Of a DNA stretch of 64,000 nucleotides, positions 1-11,146 are shown in pieces. Source of the DNA: Ptiloglossa arizonensis (Eukaryota; Arthropoda; Insecta; Hymenoptera; Colletidae); assembly GCF_051014685.1 (NCBI RefSeq), contig NW_027479771.1, positions 1 to 64,000 of the forward strand, given 5' to 3'. Position 1 is the first letter of the stretch, and every line of letters starts with the position of its first letter. A model generated the notes under the pieces. The model saw only the letters and a list, made by a program, of their open reading frames with translations. It had not been told where the DNA came from and did no database searches. Position numbers and translations under genes: made by a program.

Positions 1-3000
1 ATACACATACCGTTGTAATCGGGCGAGTTTCTACTTTCAGATGCAATAGGAATTTTTGGGTTAGGTCAATCCTTTCGCGAGATATGGGAGTTTGAAGCTA
101 AGAAATGGTTGAGAAGACATCAAACTTTTCGCAATTCTGCGGCTCCAAACGCTTAACCAGAATGGCCTAGGGAAAAAATACACATACCGTTGTAATCGGG
201 CGAGTTTCTACTTTCAGACGCGACAGGAACTTTTGGGTTAGGTCAATCCGTTCGCGAGATATGGGAGTTTGAAGCCAAGAAATGGTTGAGAAGGCAGAAA
301 ATTTTTCGCAATTCTGCTGCTCCAAACGCTTAACCAGAATGGCCTAGGGAAAAAATACACAAACCGTTGTAATCGGGCGAGTTTCTACTTTCAGATGCAA
401 TAGGAATTTTTGGGTTAGGTCAATCCGTTCGCGAGATATGGGAGTTTGAAGCTAAGAAATGGTTGTGAAGACAACAAATTTTTTGCACTTCTGCTGCTCC
501 AAAAGCTTAACCAGAATGGCCTAGGGAAAAAATACACATGCCGTTGTAATCGGGCGAGTTTCTACTTTCAGATGCAATAGGACTTTTTGGGTTAGGTCAA
601 TCCGTTCGTGAGATATGGGAGTTTGAAGCCAAGAAATCGTTGAGAAGGCAAAAAATTTTTCACAATTCTGCTGCTCCAAACGCTTAACCAGAATGGCCCA
701 GGGAAAAAATACACATACCGTTGTAATCGGGCGAGTTTCGACTTTCAGACGCAATAGGAATTTTTGGGTTAGGTCAATCCGTTCGCGAGATATGGGAGTT
801 TGAAGCCAAGAAATGGTTGAGAAGGCAGAAAATTTTTCGCAATTCTGCTGCTCCAAACGCTTAACCAGAATGGCCTAGGGAAAAAATACACAAACCGTTG
901 TAATCGGGCGAGTTTCTACTTTCAGATGCAATAGGAATTTTTGGGTTAGGTCAATCCGTTCGCGAGATATGGGAGTTTGAAGCTAAGAAATGGTTGTGAA
1001 GACAACACATTTTTTGCACTTCTGCTGCTCCAAAAGCTTAACCAGAATGGCCTAGGGAAAAAATACACATGCCGTTGTAATCGGGCGAGTTTCTACTTTC
1101 AGATGCAATAGGACTTTTTGGGTTAGGTCAATCCGTTCGTGAGATATGGGAGTTTGAAGCCAAGAAATCGTTGAGAAGGCAAAAAATTTTTTCAATTCTG
1201 CTGCTCCAAACGCTTAACCAGAATGGCCCAGGGAAAAAATACACATACCGTTGTAATCGGGCGAGTTTCGACTTTCAGACGCAATAGGAATTTTTGGTTA
1301 GGTCAATACGTTCGCGAGATATGGGACTTTGAAGCCAAGAAATGGTTGAGAAGGCAAAAAATTTTTCGCAATTCTGCTGCTCCAAACGCTTAACCAGAAT
1401 GGCCTAGGGAAAAAATACACATACCGTTGTAATCGGGCGAGTTTCTACTTTCAGATGCAATAGGAATTTTTGGGTTAGGTCAATCCTTTCGCGAGATATG
1501 GGAGTTTGAAGCTAAGAAATGGTTGAGAAGACATCAAACTTTCGCAATTCTGCGGCTCCAAACGCTTAACCAGAATGGCCTAGGGAAAAAATACACATAC
1601 CGTTGTAATCGGGCGAGTTTCTACTTTCAGACGCGACAGGAATTTTTGGGTTAGGTCAATCCGTTCGCGAGATATGGGAGTTTGAAGCCAAGAAATGGTT
1701 GAGAAGGCAGAAAATTTTTCGCAATTCTGCTGCTCCAAACGCTTAACCAGAATGGCCTAGGGAAAAAATACACAAACCGTTGTAATCGGGCGAGTTTCTA
1801 CTTTCAGATGCAATAGGAATTTTTGGGTTAGGTCAATCCGTTCGCGAGATATGGGAGTTTGAAGCTAAGAAATGGTTGTGAAGACAACAAATTTTTTGCA
1901 CTTCTGCTGCTCCAAAAGCTTAACCAGAATGGCCTAGGGAAAAAATACACATGCCGTTGTAATCGGGCGAGTTTCTACTTTCAGATGCAATAGGACTTTT
2001 TGGGTTAGGTCAATCCGTTCGTGAGATATGGGAGTTTGAAGCCAAGAAATCGTTGAGAAGGCAAAAAATTTTTCACAATTCTGCTGCTCCAAACGCTTAA
2101 CCAGAATGGCCCAGGGAAAAAATACACATACCGTTGTAATCGGGCGAGTTTCGACTTTCAGACGCAATAGGAATTTTTGGGTTAGGTCAATACGTTCGCG
2201 AGATATGGGACTTTGAAGCCAAGAAATGGTTGAGAAGGCAAAAAATTTTTCGCAATTCTGCTGCTCCAAACGCTTAACCAGAATGGCCTAGGGAAAAAAT
2301 ACACATACCGTTGTAATCGGGCGAGTTTCTACTTTCAGACGCAATAGGAATTTTTGGGTTAGGTCAATCCGTTCGCGTGATATGGGACTTTGAAGCTAAG
2401 AAATGGTTGAGAAGACAACAAATTTTTCGCACTTCTGCTGCTCCAAACGCTTAACCAGAATGGCCTAGGGAAAAAATACACATACCGTTGTAATCGGGCG
2501 AGTTTCTACTTTCAGATGCAATAGGAATTTTTGGGTTAGGTCAATCCTTTCGCGATATATGGGAGTTTGAAGCTAAGAAATGGTTGAGATGACATCAAAC
2601 TTTTCGCACTTCTGCTGCTCCAAACGCTTAACCAGAATGGCCTAGGGAAAAAATACACATAACGTTGTAATCGGGCGAGCTTCTACTTTCAGACGCAACA
2701 GGAATTTTTGGGTTAGGTCAATTCGTTCGCGAGATATGGGAGTTTGAAGCCAAGAAATGGTTGAGAAGGCAGGAAATTTTTCGCAATTCTGCTGCTCCAA
2801 ACGCTTAACCAGAATGGCCTAGGGAAAAAATACACATACCGTTGTAATCGGGCGAGTTTCTACTTTCAGACGCAACAGGAATTTTTGGGTTAGGTCAATC
2901 CGTTCGCGAGATATGGGAGTTTGAAGCCAAGAAATGGTTGAGAAGGCAGAAAATTTTTCGCAATTCTGCTGCTCCAAACGCTTAACCAGAATTGCCTAGA

Positions 3001-4163
3001 GAAAAAATACACATACCGTTGCAATCGGGCGAGTTTCTACTTTCAGATGCAATAGGAATTTTTGGGTTAGGTCAATCCTTTCGCGATATATGGGAGATTG
3101 AGGCCAAGAAATGGTTGAGAAGGCAAAAAATTTTTCACAATTCTGCAGCTCCAAACGCTTACCAGAATGGCCTAGGGAAAAAATACAGATACCGTTGTAA
3201 TCTGGCGAGTTTCTACTTTCAGACGCAATAGGAATTTTAGGGTTAGGTCAATCCGTTCGCGAGGTATGGGAGTTTGAAGCCAAGAAATGGTTGAGAAGGC
3301 AAAAAATTTTTCGCAATTCTGCTGCTCCAAACGCTTAACCAGAATTGCCTAGGGAAAAAATACACATACCGTTGTAATCGGGCGAGTTTCTACTTTCAGA
3401 TGCAATAGGAATTTTTGGGTTAGGTCAATCCTTTCGCGATATATGGGAGTTTGAAGCTAAGAAATGGTTGAGAAGACATCAAACTTTTCGCAATTCTGCG
3501 GCTCCAAACGCTTAACCAGAATGGCCCAGGGAAAAAATACACGTGCCGTTGTAATCGGGCGAGTTTCTACTTTCAGATGCAATAGGACTTTTTGGGTTAG
3601 GTCAATCCGTTCGTGAGATATGGGAGTTTGAATCCAAGAAATGGTTGAGAAAGCAAAAAATTTTTCACAATTCTGCTGCTCCAAACGCTTAACCAGAATG
3701 GCCCAGGAAAAAATGCACATACCGTTGTAATCGGGCGAGTTTCGACTTTCAGATGCAATAGGAATTTTTGGGTTAGGTCAATACGTTCGCGAGATATGGG
3801 ACTTTGAAGCCAAGAAATGGTTGAGAAGGCAAAAAATTTTTCGCAATTCTGCTGCTCCAAACGCTTAACCAGAATGGCCCAGGGAAAAAATACACATACC
3901 GTTGTAATCGGGCGAGTTTCTACTTTCAGATGCAATAGGAATTTTTGGGTTAGGTCAATCCTTTCGCGAGATATGGGAGTTTGAAGCTCAGAAATGGTTG
4001 AGAAGACATCAAACTTTTCGCACTTCTGCTGCTCCAAACGCTTAACCAGAATGGCCTAGGGAAAAAATACACATACCGCTGTAATCGGGCGAGTTTCTAC
4101 TTTTAGATGCAATAGGAATTTTTGGGTTAGGTCAATCCGTTCGCGAGATATGGGAGTTTGAAG
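1..4163 (+). repeat. Large duplication, left copy
   Basis: This stretch matches 13448-17615 monomer by monomer, including private markers: caggaactttt in the second monomer, the E/B chimera at about 709, acacattttttgc at about 1003, cataacgttg at about 2660 and ctgcagctcc at about 3145. Displacement is 13447 bp at the start and 13452 bp (exactly 76 monomers) at the end. Five one-base deletions in this copy account for the difference, at about 1191, 1297, 1546, 3160 and 3707. Apart from those I found no substitution by eye. Similarity stops at 4164, where gaaggcaag here faces gaagccaag there. The true left end lies outside the window. Confidence 0.85.
355..531 (+). repeat. Type C monomer with HindIII site (representative)
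   Basis: Type C is recognised by cacaaaccg near its start, ttgtgaagacaac in its middle and ccaaaagcttaacc near its end, which creates a HindIII site absent from most other types. It nearly always precedes a type D monomer (catgccg, ggacttttt). Its spacing therefore reports higher-order repeat length: 885 bp in the pentamer block at 11-15.7 kb, and about 1592 or 1770 bp at 22-38 kb. Similar aaaagctt ends also occur in gatccaaaagctt monomers near 41.4-43.0 kb. Confidence 0.8.
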
Positions 4164-7100
4164 GCAAGAAATGGTTGAGAAGGCAAAAAATTTTTCGCAA
4201 TTCTGCGGCTCCAAACGCTTAACCAGAATGGCCTAGGGAAAAAATACACATACCGTTGTAATCGGGCGAGTTTCTACTTTCAGATGCAATAGGAATTTTT
4301 GGGTTAGGACAATCCGTTCGTGAGATATGGGAGTTTGAGGCCAAGAAATGGTTGAGAAGGCAAAAAATTTTTCACAATTCTGCTGCTCCAAACGCTTAAC
4401 CAGAATGGCCTAGGGAAAAAATACAGATACCGTTGTAATCGGGCGAGTTTCTACTTTCAGATGCAACAGGAATTTTTGGGTTAGGTCAATCCGTTCGCGA
4501 GATATGGGGGTTTGAAACTAAGAAATGGTTGAGAAGACAACAAATTTTTCGCACTTCTGCTGCACCAAACGCTTAACCAGAATGGCCCAGGGAAAAAATA
4601 CACATACCGTTGTAATCGGGCGAGTTTCGACTTTCAGATGCAATAGGAATTTTTGGGTTAGGTCAATCCGTTCGCGAGGTATGGGAGTTTGAAGCCAAGA
4701 AATGGTTGAGAACGCAAAAAATTTTTCGCAATTCTGCCGCTCCAAACGCTTAACCAGAATTGCCTAGGGAAAAAATACACATACCGTTGTAATTGGGCGA
4801 GTTTCTACTTTCAGATGCAATAGGAATTTTTGGGTTAGGTCAATCCGTTCGTGAGATATGGGAGTTTGAGGCCAAGAAATGGTTGAGAAGGCAAAAAATT
4901 TTTCACAATTCTGCTGCTCCAAACGCTTAACCAGAATGGCCTAGGGAAAAAATACAGATACCGTTGTAATCGGGCGAGTTTCTACTTTCAGATGCAACAG
5001 GAATTTTTGGGTTAGGTCAATCCGTTCGCGAGATATGGGAGTTTGAAACTAAGAAATGGTTGAGAAGACAACAAATTTTTCGCACTTCTGCTGCTCCAAA
5101 CGCTTAACCAGAATGGCCCAGGGAAAAAATACACATACCGTTGTAATCGGGCGAGTTTCTACTTACAGATGCAATAGGAATTTTTGGGTTAGGTCAATCC
5201 GTACGCGAGATATGGGAGTTTGAAGCTAAGAAATGGTTGTGAAGACAACAAATTTTTCGCACTTCTGCTGCTCCAAACGCTTAACCAGAATGGCCCAGGG
5301 AAAAAATACGCATACCGTTGTAATCGGGCGAGTTTCGACTTTCAGATGCAATAGGAATTTTTGGGTTAGGTCAATCCGTTCGCGAGGTATGGGAGTTTGA
5401 AGCCAAGAAATGGTTGAGAAGGCAAAAAATTTTTCGCAATTCTGCTGCTCCAAACGCTTAACCAGAATGGCCTAGGGAAGAAATACACATACCGTTGTAA
5501 TCGGGCGAGTTTCTACTTTCAGATGCAATAGGAATTTTTGGGTTAGGTCAATCCTTTCGCGAGATATGGGAGTTTGAAGCTAAGAAATGGTTGAGAAGAC
5601 ATCAAACTTTTCGCAATTCTGCTGCTCCAAACGCTTAACCAGAATGGCCTAGGGAAAAAATACACATACCGCTGTAATCGGGCGAGTTTCTACTTTTAGA
5701 TGCAATAGGAATTTTTGGGTTAGGTCAATCCGTTCGCGAGATATGGGAGTTTGAAGCCAAGAAATGGTTGAGAAGGCAAAAAATTTTTCGCAATTCTGCT
5801 GCTCCAAACGCTTAACCAGAGTGGCCTAGGGAAAAAATACACATACCGCTGTAATCGGGCGAGTTTCTGCTTTCAGATGCAATAGGAATTTTTGGGTTAG
5901 GTCAATCCGTTCGCGAGATATGGGAGTTTGAAGGCAAGAAATGGTTGAGAAGGCAAAAAATTTTTCGCAATTCTGCGGCTCCAAACGCTTAACCAGAATG
6001 GCCTAGGGAAAAAATACACATACCGTTGTAATCGGGCGAGTTTCTACTTTCAGATGCAATAGGAATTTTTGGGTTAGGACAATCCGTTCGTGAGATATGG
6101 GAGTTTGAGGCCAAGAAATGGTTGAGAAGGCAAAAAATTTTTCACAATTCTGCTGCTCCAAACGCTTAACCAGAATGGCCTAGGGAAAAAATACAGATAC
6201 CGTTGTAATCGGGCGAGTTTCTACTTTCAGATGCAACAGGAATTTTTGGGTTAGGTCAATCCGTTCGCGAGATATGGGGGTTTGAAGCTAAGAAATGGTT
6301 GAGAAGACAACAAATTTTTCGCACTTCTGCTGCTCCAAACGCTTAACCAGAATGGCCCAGGGAAAAAATACACATACCGTTGTAATCTGGCGAGTTTCGA
6401 CTTTCAGATGCAATAGGAATTTTTGGGTTAGGTCAATCCGTTCGCGAGGTATGGGAGTTTGAAGCCAAGAAATGGTTGAGAAGGCAAAAAATTTTTCGCA
6501 ATTCTGCTGCTCCAAACGCTTAACCAGAATGGCCTAGGGAAAAAATACACATACCGTTGTAATCGGGCGAGTTTCTACTTTCAGATGCACTAGGAATTTT
6601 TGGGTTAGGTCAATCCGTTCGTGAGATATGGGAGTTTGAGGCCAAGAAATGGTTGAGAAGGCAATAAATTTTTCACAATTCTGCTGCTCCAAACGCTTAA
6701 CCAGAATGGCCTAGGGAAAAAATACAGATACCGTTGTAATCGGGCGAGTTTCTACTTTCAGATGCAACAGGAATTTTTGGGTTATGTCAATCCGTTCGCG
6801 AGATATGGGAGTTTGAAACTAAGAAATGGTTGAGAAGACAACAAATTTTTCGCACTTCTGCTGCTCCAAACGCTTAACCAGAATGGCCCAGGGAAAAAAT
6901 ACACATACCGTTGTAATCGGGCGAGTTTCGACTTTCAGGTGCAATAGGAATTTTTGGGTTAGGTCAATCCTTTCGCGAGATATGGGAGTTTGAAGCTAAG
7001 AAATGGTTGAGAAGACATCAAACTTTTCGCACTTCTGCTGCTCCAAACGCTTAACCAGAATGGCCTAGGGAAAAAATACACATACCGCTGTAATCGGGCG

Positions 7101-7790
7101 AGTTTCTACTTTTAGATGCAATAGGAATTTTTGGGTTAGGTCAATCCGTTCGCGAGATATGGGAGTTTCAAGCCAAGAAATGGTTGAGAAGGCAAAAAAT
7201 TTTTCGCAATTCTGCGGCTCCAAACGCTTAACCAGAATGACCTAGGGAAAACATACACATACCGTTGTAATCGGGCGAGTTTCTACTTTCAGATGCAATA
7301 GGAATTTTTGGGTTAGGACAATCCGTTCGTGAGATATGGGAGTTTGAGGCCAAGAAATGGTTGAGAAGGCAAAAAATTTTTCACAATTCTGCTGCTCCAA
7401 ACGCTTAACCAGAATGGCCCAGGGAAAAAATACACATACCGTTGTAATCGGGCGAGTTTCGACTTTCAGATGCAATAGGAATTTTTGGGTTAGGTCAATA
7501 CGTTCGCGAGATATGGGACTTTGAAGCCAAGAAATGGTTGAGAAGGCAAAAAATTTTTCGCAATTCTGCTGCTCCAAACGCTTAACCAGAATGGCCCAGG
7601 GAAAAAATACACATACCGTTGTAATCGGGCGAGTTTCGACTTTCAGATGCAATAGGAATTTTTGGGTTAGGTCAATCCGTTCGCGAGGTATGGGAGTTTG
7701 AAGCCAAGAAATGGTTGAGAAGGCAAAAAATTTTTCGCAATTCTGCTGCTCCAAACGCTTAACCAGAATGGCCTAGGGAAAAAATACACA

Positions 7791-7807
7791 TACCGTTGTA
7801 ATCGGGC
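7791..7807 (+). other. CENP-B-box-like 17-mer (representative copy)
   Basis: The 17 bases taccgttgtaatcgggc align without gaps to the mammalian CENP-B box YTTCGTTGGAARCGGGA. Twelve of 17 positions match. Of the nine bases known to be essential for CENP-B binding (NTTCGNNNNANNCGGGN), seven match: C4, G5, A10 and the CGGG at 13-16. The two T at positions 2-3 are replaced by a and c. The motif sits at unit positions 8-24 and is kept in nearly all copies. Common variants in types O (position 6) and J (position 9) fall at non-essential positions. Type S (atcgagcg), a few gtaatctgg copies and the gttgttatc copies do lose an essential base. Binding by any CENP-B-like or pogo-derived protein is untested inference. 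Confidence 0.5.
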
Positions 7808-7901
7808 GAGTTTCTACTTTCAGATGCAATAGGAATTTTTGGGTTAGGTCAATCCGTTCGCGAGATATGGGAGTTTGAAGCCAAGAAATGGTTGAGAAGG
7901 C

Positions 7902-7912
7902 AAAAAATTTTT
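7902..7912. other. A6T5 tract (representative copy)
   Basis: Six A followed by five T form a rigid, nearly palindromic tract, present in most monomers at unit positions 119-129. Types A and L carry catcaaactttt here, C and F carry acaacaaattttt, and P carries aaattattcg. Other short A/T runs occur at unit positions about 50-57 and 173-178. Tracts of this kind disfavour nucleosomes or bend DNA and could help phase one nucleosome per monomer; that role is inferred, not shown. Confidence 0.4.
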
Positions 7913-10900
7913 CGCAATTCTGCTGCTCCAAACGCTTAACCAGAATGGCCTAGGGAAAAAATACACATACCGCTGTAATCGGGCGAGTTTCTGCTTTCAG
8001 ATGCAATAGGAATTTTTGGGTTAGGTCAATCCGTTCGCGAGATATGGGAGTTTGAAGGCAAGAAATGGTTGAGAAGGCAAAAAATTTTTCGCAATTCTGC
8101 GGCTCCAAACGCTTAACCAGAATGGCCTAGGGAAAAAATACACATACCGTTGTAATCGGGCGAGTTTCTACTTTCAGATGCAACAGGAATTTTTGGGTTA
8201 GGACAATCCGTTCGCGAGATATGGGAGTTTGAGGCCAAGAAATGGTTGAGAAGGCAAAAAATTTTTCACAATTCTGCTGCTCCAAACGCTTAACCAGAAT
8301 GGCCTAGGGAAAAAATACAGATACCGTTGTAATCGGGCGAGTTTCTACTTTCAGATGCAACAGGAATTTTTGGGTTAGGTCAATCCGTTCGCGAGATATG
8401 GGGGTTTGAAACTAAGAAATGGTTGAGAAGACAACAAATTTTTCGCACTTCTGCTGCTCCAAACGCTTAACCAGAATGGCCCAGGGAAAAAATACACATA
8501 CCGTTGTAATCGGGCGAGTTTCGACTTTCAGATGCAATAGGAATTTTTGGGTTAGGTCAATCCGTTCGCGAGGTATGGGAGTTTGAAGCCAAGAAATGGT
8601 TGAGAACGCAAAAAATTTTTCGCAATTCTGCCGCTCCAAACGCTTAACCAGAATTGCCTAGGGAAAAAATACACATACCGTTGTAATCGGGCGAGTTTCT
8701 ACTTTCAGATGCAATAGGAATTTTTGGGTTAGGTCAATCCGTTCGTGAGATATGGGAGTTTGAGGCCAAGAAATGGTTGAGAAGGCAAAAAATTTTTCAC
8801 AATTCTGCTGCTCCAAACGCTTAACCAGAATGGCCTAGGGAAAAAATACAGATACCGTTGTAATCGGGCGAGTTTCTACTTTCAGATGCAACAGGAATTT
8901 TTGGGTTATGTCAATCCGTTCGCGAGATATGGGAGTTTGAAACTAAGAAATGGTTGAGAAGACAACAAATCTTTCGCACTTCTGCTGCTCCAAACGCTTA
9001 ACCAGAATGGCCCAGGGAAAAAATACACATACCGTTGTAATCGGGCGAGTTTCGACTTTCAGGTGCAATAGGAATTTTTGGGTTAGGTCAATCCTTTCGC
9101 GAGATATGGGAGTTTGAAGCTAAGAAATGGTTGAGAAGACATCAAACTTTTCGCACTTCTGCTGCTCCAAACGCTTAACCAGAATGGCCTAGGGAAAAAA
9201 TACACATACCGCTGTAATCGGGCGAGTTTCTACTTTTAGATGCAATAGGAATTTTTGGGTTAGGTCAATCCGTTCGCGAGATATGGGAGTTTCAAGCCAA
9301 GAAATGGTTGAGAAGGCAAAAAATTTTTCGCAATTCTGCGGCTCCAAACGCTTAACCAGAATGACCTAGGGAAAACATACACATACCGTTGTAATCGGGC
9401 GAGTTTCTACTTTCAGATGCAATAGGAATTTTTGGGTTAGGACAATCCGTTCGTGAGATATGGGAGTTTGAGGCCAAGAAATGGTTGAGAAGGCAAAAAA
9501 TTTTTCACAATTCTGCTGCTCCAAACGCTTAACCAGAATGGCCTAGGGAAAAAATACACATACCGTTGTAATCGGGCGAGTTTCTACTTTCAGATGCAAT
9601 AGGAATTTTTGGGTTAGGTCAATCCTTTCGCGATATATGGGAGTTTGAAGCTAAGAAATGGTTGAGAAGACATCAAACTTCTCGCAATTCTGCGGCTCGA
9701 AACGCTTAACCAGAATGGCCTAGGGAAAAAATACACAAACCGTTGTAATCGGGCGAGTTTCTACTTTCAGATGCAATAGGAATTTTTGGGTTAGGTCAAT
9801 CCGTTCGCGAGATATGGGAGTTTGAAGCTAAGAAATGGTTGTGAAGACAACAAATTTTTCGCACTTCTGCTGCTCCAAAAGCTTAACCAGAATGGCCTAG
9901 GGAAAAAATACACGTGCCGTTGTAATCGGGCGAGTTTCTACTTTCAGATGCAATAGGACTTTTTGGGTTAGGTCAATCCGTTCGTGAGATATGGGAGTTT
10001 GAATCCAAGAAATGGTTGAGAAAGCAAAAAATTTTTCACAATTCTGCTGCTCCAAACGCTTAACCAGAATGGCCCAGGGAAAAAATACACATACCGTTGT
10101 AATCGGGCGAGTTTCGACTTTCAGATGCAATAGGAATTTTTGGGTTAGGTCAATACGTTCGCGAGATATGGGACTTTGAAGCCAAGAAATGGTTGAGAAG
10201 GCAAAAAATTTTTCGCAATTCTGCTGCTCCAAACGCTTAACCAGAATGGCCTAGGGAACAAATACACATACCGTTGTAATCGGGCGAGCTTCTACTTTCA
10301 GATGCAATAGGAATTTTTGGGTTAGGTCAATCCTTTCGCGAGATATGGGAGTTTGAAGCTCAGAAATGGTTGAGAAGACATCAAACTTTTCGCAATTCTG
10401 CTGCTCCAAACGCTTAACCAGAATGGCCTAGGGAAAAAATACACATACCGCTGTAATCGGGCGAGTTTCTACTTTTAGATGCAATAGGAATTTTTGGGTT
10501 AGGTCAATCCGTTCGCGAGATATGGGAGTTTGAAGCCAAGAAATGGTTGAGAAGGCAAAAAATTTTTCGCAATTCTGCGGCTCCAAACGCTTAACCAGAA
10601 TGACCTAGGGAAAACATACACATACCGTTGTAATCGGGCGAGTTTCTACTTTCAGATGCAATAGAAATTTTTGGGTTAGGACAATCCGTTCGTGAGATAT
10701 GGGAGTTTGAGGCCAAGAAATGGTTGAGAAGGCAAAAAATTTTTCACAATTCAGCTGCTCCAAACGCTTAACCACAATGGCCTAGGGAAAAAATACACAT
10801 ACCGTTGTAATCGGGCGAGTTTCTACTTTCAGATGCAATAGGAATTTTTGGGTTAGGTCAATCCGTTCGCGAGGTATGGGAGTTTGAAGCCAAGAAATGG

Positions 10901-11146
10901 TTGAGAAGGCAAAAAATTTTTCGCAATTCTGCTGCTCCAAACGCTTAACCAGAATTGCCTAGGGAAAAAATACAAATACCGTTGTAATCGGGCGAGTTTC
11001 TACTTTCAGATGCAATAGGAATTTTTGGGTTAGGTCAATCCTTTCGCGATATATGGGAGTTTGAAGCTAAGAAATGGTTGAGAAGACATCAAACTTTTCG
11101 CAATTCTGCGGCTCCAAACGCTTAACCAGAATGGCCTAGGGAAAAA

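Larger units (their letters stand above)
7784..7960 (+). repeat. Representative consensus monomer, 177 bp
   Basis: This copy carries the majority base at every position that I compared. A hand count gives 74 G+C of 177 and 8 CpG against about 7.5 expected from base composition, so there is no CpG depletion. In order it holds: a CENP-B-box-like 17-mer (unit positions 8-24), a variable patch (41-53) that separates most monomer types, a telomere-like gggttagg (58-65), a TCGCGA palindrome (75-80), an A6T5 tract (119-129), and the AvrII site near 166-171. The unit length is 3 x 59, so open frames can run across unit boundaries by chance. No tRNA, 5S or transposon ancestry is apparent. Confidence 0.9.
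4067..11146 (+). repeat. W/X/Y/M/O-rich satellite block with displaced duplicates
   Basis: Forty monomers on an exact 177-bp grid, with the recurring run O-M-W-X-Y-W. The run at 4067-5128 recurs at 7961-9022, displaced 3894 bp (22 monomers), sharing the private aacgcaaaa and ctgccgctcc marks of its X monomer. The run at 5837-7428 recurs at 7961-9552, displaced 2124 bp (12 monomers). In that pair the right part (6722-7428 and 8846-9552) is almost identical, sharing gttatgtcaatcc, caggtgcaat and gtttcaagcc, while the left part carries about ten scattered substitutions. From 9554 the block passes through L, C, D, E, A, O, M, K' and L types toward the pentamer block. Confidence 0.75.

Noticed and set aside
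521..856. Minus-strand open frames of 111 codons repeated many times (also 146, 170 and 193 codons at 3597-4037, 7242-7754 and 16908-17489)
   Set aside because: They arise because 177 is divisible by 3 and the TAG in ggcctaggg units is TGG in ggcccaggg units. They are broken by single-base indels in sister copies, begin and end at arbitrary unit positions and have no promoter or other gene context.
2992..3231. Plus-strand open frame of 79 codons
   Set aside because: It exists only because of a one-base deletion at about 3160 (cgcttaccag), absent from the duplicate at 16611; not a gene.
7841..7860. Possible RNA polymerase III B-box (ggtcaatccg) suggesting a tRNA- or SINE-derived unit
   Set aside because: It lacks the GGTTCGANNCC core, and no A-box or foldable tRNA was found nearby.
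7858..7863. TCGCGA palindrome as a regulatory operator
   Set aside because: It is a short site present in most monomers with no adjacent gene; useful as an NruI landmark only.
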